This document shows, one piece after another, positions 24,701 through 36,139 of a DNA stretch of 60,000 nt. The position numbers and the translations under genes were made by a program. Every line of letters begins with the position of its first letter. The stretch's first letter is position 1. The stretch comes from Tubulanus polymorphus (taxonomy: Eukaryota > Nemertea > Palaeonemertea > Tubulaniformes > Tubulanidae), in contig NC_134028.1 in assembly GCF_964204645.1 (NCBI RefSeq), positions 24,094,153 through 24,154,152 of the forward strand, in the 5' to 3' direction. A model generated the notes under the pieces. The model was not told the DNA's origin and did not search any database. It was given only the letters and a program-made list of their open reading frames with translations.

Positions 24701-27437
24701 GCGCATTGGTAGTTCACAGCAAGGAAACGTCAGTAGCAGCTGCGATAGATAAAAATAAATCAATAATCCATAGAAATAAACAAAGTTGGAACAAAATGTA
24801 GTCACAACTTTACGCGTCGGTCATAGTTAACACAAAATTATTGAAAGATCCTATCAATGGATTATTCGTAATACTGACAGGCCATTCAAATCAAACCAAA
24901 GATCAGCGTGATTGAAAGATCGATTTACTGCGATACGGCTGTACGGAAATACTGATAGATGGCGCCGCGGTTTCGTTTTGAAAGATACTTTGAACAGCGG
25001 CTACTTACTTACATGACGACTGAACGGTACATCTTAACACCTGTGCAACAACCAAAATGACAACTTATTCATCCAATAAACAAAACAGTTACAAACGCAC
25101 AAATACGAATACGAATACGTATATTCAATTGAGGATATAAAAAGTAAAGTAAACACCTAGAAACCCCCTGAAGCGACAACAAAGTATCACGATTTTCACG
25201 ATCGTAATAAAAGATGCGCATGCAAAAATCACAAAATGCCAAACGATATTCGTGAACAAACAAATTAGCCACATTTGATAAGAAACCTCGATGAAAATTT
25301 TGATTCCCATTTTCTTAAAGTCATCCATAACCAAGTATATATGTCTTTTTAGACTTTCACACCTTACTAATCACGTAGCAGATACTATGATCACGTGTCT
25401 GATGAAGAGTAATTAATGAGAGTAATGAAAAACTTTTCATAACTTCGTCATTTATTACGATTCTCATTTTCATCACCTGGGAATCGTTAACGTATCGTAA
25501 AAACGCTGCGCGCGCCGCCGTATTTCGGATATCCCCGACTGATCGCGTCGAGAGCCTATTTATAACCGATATAGCACTTTTTGATGGGCTAGTCGCGGTT
25601 TCATTTACGAGTTCCCTCAATTCCCTCGGCCCCCGAAATTACAACGGCGTTGATATCCCCGGATAGGCCGGGATCAGCTGGCGTGAAATGATTTTTGATG
25701 CGGCGAACGTAGCACGTATGGTATCACGTTGTTCTTCCAGTTGGTCGCGTACTCGTTTATTATCACATCCAATCAAACGTCTGCTAATAGCGCGGTATTC
25801 ACTCCTCAAGAATTTCTTTCGAACAGCATTTCTTTACCGCGAGTTTACATTCATGATACATCGCATCAGAGACAGCAGTTAAAAAGGTGATTTAATAACA
25901 TTTTCCTCCCACCCCCCACAATACTCTCCCCCTCCCCTGGAAGCCATGGACCACATATCTGCATTAATTTTAAAATAATGCAACACTGCAGTCAATGGCA
26001 TCATTATCATCATTCCTGCCATATCAGTTTTGTTGCAGGGAGTAGAATCATGCGAACTTGAAACTTTGCCAAGCGATGTATCATTGCACTGGCTTTATAT
26101 CTGCAACAACACATCTCGATTAAAATATCTGTTCTTGTTGGATAAGTTGATCCAAAATCATCGTCCATGTATTCAGCACCCCCTGGTGGTGGCCAAATCA
26201 AATCATGCGCCCTCGAAAAATTTGCGCGTTAAAATGATGAAGATTGTCGAGAAACGCTGCGATATTAACCCCTGCTCTTCATTCCGCTCGGACGGGATAA
26301 TGTATGACCTCGGGTGGATTGCATATCATATCATAGCGTAATCATTTTTCAGGCATGATCGTCGTTGTTTGAGAGGTTTGATCGTAAAAGGATCCACACG
26401 GATGGCTAGAGCAAACACTGTCTATGAATCGATGTTCGATGCAGCAGTACTCTCTCCATCTCTCTCCATCTCGATTGTGTCACCATCTACAAAACCATCT
26501 TTGATGCGCTCGTGTACGTTTCTTTTTGATGTCTGATGTAGCGGAGGAATTCTTATACTCCCCGATACGTACAAGGATTGCGCACAATTACAGATCATTT
26601 GACACAGGACGGGAGATACGCATAGTTTTCCGATGACACGACCGACCGATGAAATTCGCCAGACGGATTTCGATCTTTTTTTTTCGACACCGAAATGCGC
26701 TAAAGATGATTCAGAGACGAGAACATCCTCGTCGTTATTTATCACAAGGTGTAATTCTAAACCGTCTTCAGTTGTGAGTCAGATCATCGTCGGTCGTTTC
26801 GCGAATGAAACGATTGAATTGTATAAATCTTTCAGCTATTTCCATTTGGATAATTGTTTTTGCATAATTCATGGTTAGAATTCAAGAGAAAAGACCTATT
26901 ACAATATAGCGGTCTTTCCGCCCATTTACATACAATGTAGGCCTATATGCGATGAATCTAATTGTTGTTATATAAACAGTTAAAAAGCATATTAAATATG
27001 TCACCATATGAAAACTCTTCACAGCTGCAATATTCTTAGATATCATATAATATATACCTAATCGATAAATTCCCCCATTCAAAATAAAAAATAACGGCAA
27101 ATCTGCTAGCTCGAAAACAATATCAAAGAGAAAATAATTCAACTTAAACAATATAGCCCGAAGATGACTTCATCAATTCGTTATACATATATCGGCTTTT
27201 AATGAAATTTTCCGATAATCATCAATGGTTGTTTGTGCGCATCATAAAAATATTACCGACAGCGATAAGTATTTTTTTCAAGAATAGGGTGGGGACCCTT
27301 TATTTCATCCCGAAAAATGAATTATGGAAGAGACGCTTCGAATGTATGAATGTGTAGATATGTTCAGTAAGAAAGGCATCAGTGCTGAAGACAGTGGGTT
27401 GGATGATTGACGCAGCATTGTTCTGATAGACACTTAC
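24701..27437 (-). other. Intronic sequence, no gene recognised
   Basis: Two CpG-richer stretches (25500-25900 and 26380-26800) hold overlapping open frames on both strands with no recognisable motif. A GTAAGTAAG donor-like site near 25010 is preceded by a CACAG acceptor-like site, but the enclosed segment does not keep phase 0. Confidence 0.35.
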
Positions 27438-27473
27438 CCGCAACACGTGCATCCTACTTCGGGTATCAATCAT
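27438..27473 (-). CDS. Candidate short alternative first coding exon
   Basis: An ATG at 27473 opens 12 codons, M-I-D-T-R-S-R-M-H-V-L-R, ending CGG|GTAAGTG, a strong donor, in phase 0. An in-frame TAG lies eight codons upstream. A very short N-terminus ending L-R before the common exon is reminiscent of the vertebrate RBFOX1 start M-N-C-E-R-E-Q-L-R. Because so few codons are involved, the open frame itself carries little weight; the support is the donor and the matching phase. Confidence 0.35.
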
Positions 27474-28982
27474 AACAAAATGAGTAAAAACCTAATCCCA
27501 ATGATGTCATTCGAGTAAATATGCCGTATTTTTGAACGTCGTATGTCCGTGTCGCGTATTCCCTCAGTTTACAATGATCTGTTCCATTGATCACTCCGTC
27601 ACTCTGTCCTATGCGTACCATGTGCGCACATGTGGTCGAGGCGTTCGCGGATATTCGTATGATTCGATCGATTTTACGATGATGTCCCGAGCGTTAAAAT
27701 AACTGAAACAGCTGAACTCAATCGGTATCGCCGGTGCAGTGAGCATCTGTTATACCTGCCTCGAAAGATTTCAAATCCTTCTTCGGATAATCTACAAAGT
27801 AACGTTGTTTGCTAGTATTTTCTGTGGTTGGAGGGAAGTACATTTTAGTGAGTTCATTTTTGTGAAAGCGGAACTGCCACTCATTGCGGAGATTCTAGAA
27901 GGCATTTTGGGGGCCCAATATAATGGTTCTCCAAATTTCTCTTTCTTGGGGGGAGAGTTCACGTGAACCATGCTACATCCCACATAGTTTTAGGGCTGTA
28001 TGACTTGTGGTTGCACGAAATGGTTCTATATAATGGCCTCAAAAGGTGTAATAATTAAGAAGCCAAAACCAATACTGCAATAGAACTAATCCACTTGTGA
28101 CACAGGTTGAGGTTGCATTTGCCTGAAATAGGCTCTTGGAGAAAATTTCTGAAAATTTCAAGAATTGTTGCTAATCAAATAATACCTGGTGACTCGAACG
28201 TCGTTAGACTTGTTTTTAAACAGCAAAAACATGTAAACATCAAGCGCTTCAGCGACTTATTGCGCGAGTTTAAATTTCAAATTAGCGATTTCGGATTCTC
28301 GACGTTTTCGCATCAAAGCGCGCAGCTAGAACGACGACGGCTAAAATGAGACAAGCCGCCTAATTTTTTCACTTCATTAGACCCCGCGAGACAGACTCGA
28401 GGGAGAGACTGCGGAAAAACATCAATCCACATGGAAAACAAAGTCGGAACAATTTCTAGGTCATCATTGATCGACGACCCGTTATATCCCAGATTTTGGA
28501 CAGGTGCGATGACGAGAACAGATTCAGTTTGGGGATGCCTATCTGGGTTAAAAATGATTCCTACTGAATCTAGATCCTAGTATATGACATAAGACGGCTA
28601 TTTGAATCGCATTACGACCCCCGTACTGCTTGATTCCCCAGCGGTTGTTAATAAAATATTCCTATGAAACTTTATTGAATTGTTGGAACAGATGTCGTCA
28701 GTGGTAGTCCCGCAATAGCATTTGATCCGAGCTAGCAAATAGATTCAATTTGTGCAGCTAGATATATAGAATTCAATTAAGGTGGTGCTCGCGATATACA
28801 TTACAGACTATATGATTAAACTGGCAGAGACTCGGCGCACAATAACACAGTTTCCTTTTGAACATCCACAATCACCACCGCAGTGGTTCACCGGGGAGGG
28901 ATTCAGCCTCATTTTCTGAATACTGCTCAGTCCAATAACATAGCAACACATTTCAACATTTTACTGGCCCCATTTACAATCT
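27474..28982 (-). other. Intronic sequence, nothing recognised
   Basis: No repeat ends or splice-bounded coding segment. A plus-strand frame at 28107-28349 is open but has no motif and no splice partners. Confidence 0.4.
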
Positions 28983-29052
28983 AGGGCCAGTTACTCAAAA
29001 TTAAGTTTAAGTTAACCAGTGGATAGTTGACATCGTGACAATTTAAAGTTCA

Positions 29053-29162
29053 GGACCCAGTTCCACAGTTGTGAGTTAAGATTTGACCCTGAGTTAAAAC
29101 ATTGAAAATGAACTAATTTTAACTCAGAGTTAACTCTAACTCACAACTGTGGAACTGGATCC
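29053..29162 (+). mobile_element. Repeat family B, copy 1 of a head-to-head pair
   Basis: It begins GGACCCAGTTCCACAGTTGT and ends TGTGGAACTGGATCC, with internal TTGACCCTGAGTTAAAACAT and TTAACTCAGAGTTAACTCTA. It is nearly self-complementary along its whole length, and of the same orientation as the copy at 49827. Confidence 0.8.
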
Positions 29163-29163
29163 A

Positions 29164-29273
29164 GGACCCAGTTCCACAGTTGTGAGTTAGAGTTAACTCT
29201 GAGTTAAGATGAGTTCATTTTCAATGAGTTAACTCAGGGTCAAATTTCAACTCTGAACTGTGGAACTGGACCC
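29164..29273 (-). mobile_element. Repeat family B, copy 2, inverted
   Basis: It begins GGACCCAGTTCCACAGTTGT and ends TGTGGAACTGGACCC. The interior is the reverse complement of copy 1 (GAGTTAACTCTGAGTTAAGA then AACTCAGGGTCAAATTTCAA). One base separates it from copy 1. Confidence 0.8.
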
Positions 29274-29539
29274 AGTGCTATTATGGTATTTATCCGCTGG
29301 TTATCTTTAACCAACTATTGAACAACTGGCCCCAGAACATTTGTGGCGACATCATATCTAATTCTCCACGCATCTAAAATAAGGGGATCTTTTTATAATT
29401 GAGTTTTTTTCACCAATGAGTATTGCTCAAGTAGTAATGATGATAGGTTGGATCTGTTTTAGAAATGAGTAGAAAAATACTTAGACTGTTAATACACCCA
29501 CACATCAACAGATCTATAAAGACTTACTAGCAGCAAGTA

Positions 29540-29841
29540 TAAGGCTGGTTTTCCACGAGACGTGGAGGCGGGGACGGGCGTTGCGTTTCCACAAAACGGG
29601 CAGACGGCGGAAATTATTGCGCGGTGTTTCGAGTCTTCGCTGCAGCGGGGCCGGTTTCCGATTTCATCACATTTCGAGAAATGTCTGCGCTCTCCGTGTT
29701 ACATCGAGGTATTCTTGACATCCGGGGTTTAAACGATACCACGCGGGCAGCAAGCAGGTGCAGGCAGAGCGATTGGGAAAAAACCGTCCGCGCTTTCCAC
29801 CCGTTCCACAGCCACACCCACAGAGTGGAAACACAGCTTAG
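29540..29841. mobile_element. Probable non-autonomous inverted-repeat element
   Basis: The left end TAAGGCTGGTTTTCCACGAG and the right end CAGAGTGGAAACACAGCTTA form imperfect inverted repeats of about 16 bp. The interior is more G+C-rich than the flanks and contains a second TTTCCAC/GTGGAAA-type pair (CGTTTCCACAAAACGG, CTTTCCACCCGTTCC). No transposase frame is present. Confidence 0.5.
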
Positions 29842-30666
29842 GGGAAATATGTGGGATCGATTTTTGTTTTTTTAATGGAAAACCAGTCTTACGAGTGTTT
29901 GAAATTATGGGTTCGAAGAAAACATCTAAGGGATCAATTCTTTAAAAAAAAAAAAAAAAAATATTCAAATATTGGCTGGAAAAGCTTTCGAAGCGATGAT
30001 TATGTAACTGCTTCTGTTGATTATCGTTTCTGTCGATCGTTTCTAATAAGCTTATCTCGAAAAAACACCGTCTGCTCGCGACGACGGATTGAACATCTCC
30101 GACGCTTCTTAAGACCGATCTAAGTAGACATCTTATTCCATCACCGGATTCATACCCAGTTTAGCATTTATCTAATAAGGCGTGAACGCTTAGCGAGATC
30201 GCATACACGTTCACAGTACAACCGAGTGTTCGCTTGAATGACTCGTACAGTAAGTGCAAAGTTTTCATCGTCGTCGTCGTCCGCGCTGAAATCGATGTGC
30301 TACGTCAAGATGGAGTTATGAAGCAGCAGCAACGAAAAAAAAAAGAAAACAATATCGGACGACGATAATGATATCAATTGCGATGGCCATGTGTGGTATC
30401 AGCCGTATCGTGGTCAATATTTCGAAAGATTGATTCTCGGTGATGTGGATTGCGATCGTTTTGGCCGAGCGGTCGCGCGCGGGTGATGATCGCTGTCACG
30501 CTATGATCTTATTTCCATTTCCGGATATTGACCGGTGATGAGCAAAAAAACAAAGAACCGGTCGAATGTAAGATGAATGTCCCGACGCAGGCGGTGGAAA
30601 TCTGTCCATCAGTATTCTATGAAAGGAAATGATTTCCGGTTTTGTTACTCGATAAGACTTAAAGTC

Positions 30667-30835
30667 CGACAGTATCAAGCGGCGATCACGCTTCATAATC
30701 TAGAACGTTCTAAATCTAAGCCGTTCCAATTTAGTACGGACCAAACATATCGCATTAGCAAAATTAGTCCGTTCTCAATCAGCCCGTTCCATTTCAAATT
30801 TTTCAGGCCTCTCTAAATTATAGAATGGACCATTT
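30667..30835. repeat. Degraded repeat with GTTCC/GGACC motifs
   Basis: It contains AGAACGTTCTAAATC, CCGTTCCAATTTAGTACGGACC, TTAGTCCGTTCTCAA, CCCGTTCCATTTC and TAGAATGGACC, in a pattern like 41110-41282 (GAACGGACC, GGTCCGTCCAAATTGG, GATCCATTCTATACCGG). It is probably an old inverted-repeat element family with unclear ends. Confidence 0.4.
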
Positions 30836-30849
30836 CTGTGCGCAAATAT

Positions 30850-31164
30850 AAGCCGCGATCACACGAGCATTTTTGGCCCGGGACAACTGTTCACACGGGT
30901 GCCAAATGGGCCCGAACCTGTTTGGCCCGACAAAAAACGTCGGACCAGGCCCGAGTTTAATTTTAGCACCAGACAAATGATTGCGTTTGAATTGCGACTG
31001 GCACCGGAAATGATCCACTTTGCTTTGTTTGAGCATTGTTGAGTATCAAGTGAATGGTTTGCGTGTGAACGCGCTTTCTAATTAGGCATGGGCCAAATTT
31101 GGCCCAAGTCTGATCCGTGCCAATTTGGCCCGAGCCAAATCTTCTCCGTGTGATCGCAGCTTTA
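30850..31164 (-). mobile_element. Repeat family A, complete copy, reverse orientation
   Basis: The ends are AAGCCGCGATCACACGAGCA and CCGTGTGATCGCAGCTTT, clear inverted repeats. The reverse complement shows the family motifs: TTTGGCCCGAGCC, GCACGGATCAGAC, TAATTAGAAAGCGCG, CAAACCATTCACTTGATACT, TTGTTGAAACAAAG-type and GGCCTGGTCCGACG. About 315 bp. Confidence 0.8.
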
Positions 31165-32707
31165 AACTTACAATCAATCAATATATTGCTGCCTCCAGCT
31201 GGACCAGCAATAACACCTGATTTAAAAACGCGCGTCAACGCACTGCATTAATTTGGTCCCTTCTAAATCGGTCCATTCCGGGTATGAGCCAAATTAGGAA
31301 GGACTAACCGGTGATAGTGTGAACCCCAGGCAGTGTCAGCCGGTCCTACAACAGCAATCTTAAGAAATTCAAATAACATATTCTGCGAAGGTTCGTGACA
31401 GCTCAGATCAAAGCGTATTCAATCATACCTCGGGACAGAATTCAGAAGAAGCAAGGCTTTAGCATGTCCCAATATATACATTAAGTCTGTCGAGGATATC
31501 GTCAAACATATCATTAATTTGATTCATTACCGGAGATTAGTTCTACTAGTTTTCAAGCGTCGTGTTCTCGAAACTAATGTTTTTCGCGTCAGAGCCTCGG
31601 GACACGATCCGACCTTCACTGCCTCAGGAAGATGCGACGAGCTTAAAATGCTTTTTATGATCGCCGAAGAATAAATCGAAATTTGTAAACCGTTACACCG
31701 AGATATTTCGAGTGCTCGTGACTCTAAATAATGGCGCGTACGGCTTTCTAGCTCTAGACGATAGGGTTCATTAGGTTTAGATTTAATAGGGGAAGGACAC
31801 AAAGTCGTCACCAAAAGCGAGTCGAGCTAATGATTCAACCGAGGGTTATTAATCCGACATGTTTCAGATCGATCGAACTCACAGTAATAAACGTCATCGA
31901 GTTCGAAGTTATCTTCTCGATCCGGTGAAAATGGACGACGCGCTAGTCACCCCCGTTATATTGTCCCATTGGTTCGTATAACTTATTTAGCCAAATTGTA
32001 TAAATGGCTTCACAACGAATTCGGCGTCGCTGAAAATAAGATTACAATCCGCGGCCTCTGATCGAAGTGAATGGGCTAAACGCAATCAAAGACTCCGAGA
32101 ATTGAATTAAACAACGACTCTCGCGCGCGCCTGTCGCTGGTTTTTATATCGATCAGTCGACTTCACCCCGATACCAATCACGTTATCACGAGTCCAAATA
32201 CGACAAAAACAAGAGACCGCTGCTTTTGAAGGATGACAAGAAAGAAAGAACCAACGGAATCTTAAAGATCTTAATCCTCAAACTACTAATACATTGGTTT
32301 ATAAACGTAGATATCAGACGGAGAGAGAACACTACAATAAACTAAGTTGGCCTAACAGTAAAGATAGGATTGTGCATTCGTAAAGTGCCTTGTAAAAATT
32401 AGAAATGTTTCAAGATGTCCATCAAATAAATGTAATTCCAATTCCAGAATTGTCGAAAAGCTAAAGATATATTTCTAGTATTTTTGGAATCAACCGTTTT
32501 AGTCATTCAACAATTGTGGAATTTTACATTCGTTGTCATCACGGATATTGTGATATTACTGATTCCTGTCGGGAGAGTCAGTATAGAGGAAGGAGTAGTG
32601 AACACCACACAATGGTTGCAGCTGGGGCTTAGATATAATCGTATAAATCTCGATTAAATGTTTACTTTTTTACATTGATTATCTAATAACAAAATCTGAA
32701 TATCTAC

Positions 32708-32740
32708 CTTGGTATCGTTTACATCCGGGGAGCCGCGAAC
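32708..32740 (-). CDS. Candidate 33-nt coding microexon
   Basis: On the minus strand a long pyrimidine tract (TTTTTTTTCATTTCTATTTT) ends GCAG, then 33 nt, then AAG|GTAGAT. The 33 nt read in phase 0 as V-R-G-S-P-D-V-N-D-T-K with no stop, so the microexon could be included or skipped without frame change before the common exon H-M-V-Q. In vertebrate RBFOX1/2 the segment just before M-A/V-Q reads like R-G-N-Q-E...P-D-T/A, so R-G-S-P-D-V-N-D-T-K is a plausible counterpart. It has no initiator ATG in frame and needs an upstream exon. Microexons are characteristic of neuronal splicing. The splice sites are good; the homology is an inference. Confidence 0.5.
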
Positions 32741-33314
32741 CTGCAAAAATAGAAATGAAAAAAAAGATGAGACAATGAATGGAGATATTAAGCGCGAGAA
32801 ACCTCACGATGAGGGTAGGTCAAAATTATACATAGTTTCTGAGCAGGATGAATAAGTAGAAGATCCTATAATAAGAACATTTCATCCTTTTTTCTGGACT
32901 TATTGCAGAACTTTCCCCGTGACAATGATGGCTGCGGGTGAAAAATCGAGCGTCGGTCATATTGAACCAGATCACATTATCATTGCAACAGGATTCGGCT
33001 TTTTAAACATTAAGCCCGCGGATCTAAGATGGATGCGCTCGGTGATCGGCGATCAATCATATTCCGTTCATTTGTGACAGTGCCACGAAATTAACGGTAA
33101 GGAGGCCTTTTCCGGGGCTTACGTCGGCCAATTTATCATTCGGGGCATCGAGCAATATAGTTATGGATGGTGCGGTTGTTAGTCAACAATGCCGCAACGT
33201 CAAATGGCAAAAGGGCTGCACCGAAACCAGTAAGCAGATGGAACAGGATTAGTTATACGCTGTAACTGATTATAACAGCAATGTCGCAATAAGGAAGATG
33301 TCAACAATATTCTT

Positions 33315-33495
33315 CACTCAATGCATATTAATGAACTCGGCGATATAACAGAACAGAACATTTCTTTAACCAAAAATATCAGTATGAATTTAATGCGGGA
33401 GGAAGATGGTAACAAAATTGTATGCTCAATGCATATTGATGAACTTGGTGATATAAAAAGAACTGAACATTTTCCATTTCAAAAACATCAGTAAA
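33315..33495 (+). repeat. Diverged tandem duplication, ~125 bp unit
   Basis: Both units contain ATGCATATT-A/G-ATGAACT-C/T-G-G-C/T-GATATAA, an AACAGAACATTT/AACTGAACATTT block and AAAAATATCAGTA/AAAACATCAGTA. It has no ORF of note. Confidence 0.6.
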
Positions 33496-34051
33496 AATGT
33501 TCACACAATGCAATTGTCAAACTTTGAATGTGGAAGAAGCTTTTTCAACAGAGAATTTTTAGAATTTCATAAAGCTAAAAGCCCATCTAATACGATAAGA
33601 GGACATATGAAACGCCCCATAGGAACCGTACAGCTCGTTATAAAATGCCCCTCAGGAACCGTACAGCCTGTTATACGGCGTAAACAACTGTCAACTGAGG
33701 ATAAGAATCCATTAAAAAGGTAACCGTGATTAGCGTGTAGTTTACCGAGGTGTCACCGCAATCATTCACAGACTTTCAGCCTTTTTTGCCGAGTTTCATC
33801 AGCTAATATTTTCTGGCAAACGAAACCGACACGCGACCAAACACGGCGCGATGTCACTCGGGTGGATTTACGCAAATAGAACTCAATCACGCATTGTTTA
33901 CAATGATGAACAGGATCATTGAAGATAAACAGTCCTGTCAGAAAGAAGCACACACCAGCCTCCATCAGTCTTGTCTTTCCGCTTCGCATTTCTCTGTTTA
34001 GTTATAAATAAGATCATTATCCTGAGCCCTAAAATGACGAATGATAAACTA

Positions 34052-34135
34052 TAGCCGCGGTCACACAAGCATTTTTGGTCAACTGGTTCTGGAAGTGACT
34101 CACTTCGCTTTGTCACAGCATTGTTTAGTATTGAG
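34052..34135 (-). repeat. Repeat family A, internally deleted copy
   Basis: It starts AGCCGCGGTCACACAAGCAT, then jumps to TGGTTCTGGAAGTGACTCAC and TTCGCTTTGTCACAGCATTG. The central GGCCC palindromes and the other terminus are missing. Confidence 0.6.
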
Positions 34136-35144
34136 ATTTACATGTTTCAAAAAGTTGTCTTGACAAAATTTAGCTATTGGCCCTAGATACAACATATCTA
34201 AAATGCAATGGGAGTTCAAGTTCAAGCCTGAGCCCGAGATCCTTTATCGCCTATGGCTTGTTTAGAAGTTTTTATATGTGATATCTTTTCTAAATCATCC
34301 CCAGATCGCCTTCAATTTCTTCTATTCTTTTCGATAAAAATGAGTTTAAAAGATACAGAATTATCTGAAAATTGTGTTAACAGACTCTGAAATACTGGAG
34401 GTATACCAACTGAAAAAGATACATCAACCACAAGCGGAAGATGCCTGTCAGATCCGAGACCGAAGTTTAGAATGAAGGTACTCCGATCAATAACAAACAA
34501 TGTGTTACTGAGCTTATCAGTCACTTGGCTGATCCTAGCACAACCCCAATCACAGCAATAAGCTGACAACACGAGAAAATAATGACTAACATTTATCACT
34601 GTCATTCATAATGAAGCCCGAAGCTTTAACCGCCAGTAACTTCACAGCGAACCGACGTAGAAAACGGAAATCAGCGAAATTTTCTGAAATTACCGATAGC
34701 AGATACTGCGAACAGGTGAGATCGCAGTCGTCTGTCTATAAATCATTCAACGGAAGAAACAGACGTCACGAGGGATCGGTCGGAATTAATCTACAATAGG
34801 AAACGGCTTTCGAAAAACTATTCCCGAGACAACGAGTTGTCAATATTCTACACGTATACAACAAGAGGACAGGTAGATAGATAAATCATTAACGCCGAAG
34901 ACATTGATACGAAACCTTGGGTCGTCAGTAGTTCCAAGACAATCGCTACAAGACCAAGAGTTCGTCAATAGCTATAATACGCATCACTCAAAAATTAACT
35001 AAGCCAATGGCACCAGATGCCGGTTGTTTTTACTCCTTGACCCTTTCAGTACTGACTTATTTATTAATACCCGAAAGTGCTGGAGATAATTTGAAAAAAT
35101 AGAAAAATAATTCCATCCCAGTGCGTTGAATAAAGGGCACACTG

Positions 35145-35333
35145 CTTTAGTGTGTCTACACCACGGTGCGGTGTATAACTAATTACTGTTATTTAACTAT
35201 GTTTGACAGGTGCTGCCATGTTTCAATAGAGATAAAAACTAATCACTAATAACATCAATACACCATGATGCGGTGTACTAGCAAAGTCCGTTGCTGATTT
35301 AAATGAAGCACTGTGGTGTAGACACACTGAAAG
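35145..35333. mobile_element. Short inverted-repeat element (189 bp)
   Basis: The left end CTTTAGTGTGTCTACACCAC is mirrored by GTGGTGTAGACACACTGAAAG at the right, with about 24 matching positions. GGTGCGGTGTA recurs internally at 35165 and near 35262 (GATGCGGTGTA). No ORF. It fits a MITE; no other copy was noticed in this window. Confidence 0.75.
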
Positions 35334-35343
35334 AGTTAAAGAC

Positions 35344-35456
35344 TTCCCTTAAACCCTTTGAACCCTTAAGACCACAAACCCTTTGGCTCTTAACCCTCTG
35401 GGCCCTTAACCCTTATTCTTTAAACCCAATCCTATAGACCCTAAACCCTAATTTCT
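35344..35456 (+). repeat. Degenerate telomere-like AACCCT block
   Basis: About a dozen spaced units of the type TTAAACCC, TTAACCC, TAGACCC and CTAAACCCTAA occur in 110 bp, drifting but in register with a 7-9 bp spacing. This resembles an old interstitial telomeric or CCCTAA-type minisatellite. It starts shortly after the inverted-repeat element at 35145-35333. Confidence 0.6.
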
Positions 35457-35787
35457 GCAGTTGAAAAAAATCACCTTTGTGCTTCTTGATGTATATTGGC
35501 GAACTCGTCTTGGAACTAATGATCATCAAATCTTGGTATGTCCATGTTTTTCAGCTCGATAAAATGTTGGTACAAAAACAACCAATCAGCTGGGACTTTG
35601 AAGCACAATTCAAAAGTTTCCAGACAGGAACTTGAAAGTGGTTTCTACTCGTTGAAACTGCAAGTGATTAACTATTTTTCACAGATAGGAAATGGGTTTC
35701 CCTTCGAAAATATGACGCGAATTTTTGTTGTTGATTAATTTCTCTCCAAACGCTATCACAAACAGGAAAGGTGTCTCATCCCGAGTC

Positions 35788-35808
35788 GAGAGAGAGAGAG
35801 AGAGAGAG
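35788..35808 (+). repeat. (GA)n microsatellite
   Basis: A short uninterrupted GA run of about 10 units. Confidence 0.9.
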
Positions 35809-36139
35809 CTTGTTCGTAAATAGAATAATTTACGATAATGCGCGGCTTTGAAGCTTTGATGTTATTTATTCTCGGCTCGACGGACGCACTCCTCGCACAC
35901 GGATAAAATTAATGAATTTATAGTCATCTCATATTCTACAATGACATAAATTCATTTCGGGAAAACATCTACAGAATCACTTATTACGAATTGTTTGAAA
36001 CGACTACACAGTTACAGTTAGAATTCACCCTCGCACCAATGACAGTAAGCGACTCGCTCTTAATCGCCTTATACGGTCTTTATTCCAGAATTTACACGTT
36101 CTTTTCGTCGTAAGGAGCTTACGAAAGGGCAGTTAGATT

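Larger units (their letters stand above)
28983..29334. mobile_element. Composite nested inverted-repeat element (family C carrying two family B copies)
   Basis: The outer arms GGGCCAGTTACTCAAAATTA...AACCAGTGGATA (28984-29025) and TATCCGCTGGTTATC...CAACTGGCCCC (29292-29334) are inverted repeats of about 42 bp. Inside lie two 110-bp family B elements in opposite orientation (29053-29162 and 29164-29273), so the middle 220 bp is itself a large palindrome. The arrangement shows at least two rounds of insertion. There is no coding capacity. Confidence 0.75.
32741..35144 (-). other. Intronic sequence with diverged duplications
   Basis: It contains a diverged tandem duplication at about 33315-33495 (CTTCACTCAATGCATATTAA and TGCTCAATGCATATTGATGA) and a 36-bp duplication (33611-33680, both carrying AGGAACCGTACAGC). 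A reduced family A copy lies at 34052-34135. No coding exon was recognised. Confidence 0.4.

Noticed and set aside
25008-25060. Small exon between a CACAG acceptor and GTAAGTAAG donor
   Set aside because: The enclosed 28 nt cannot keep phase 0, and the only ATG frame runs into a stop at the donor.
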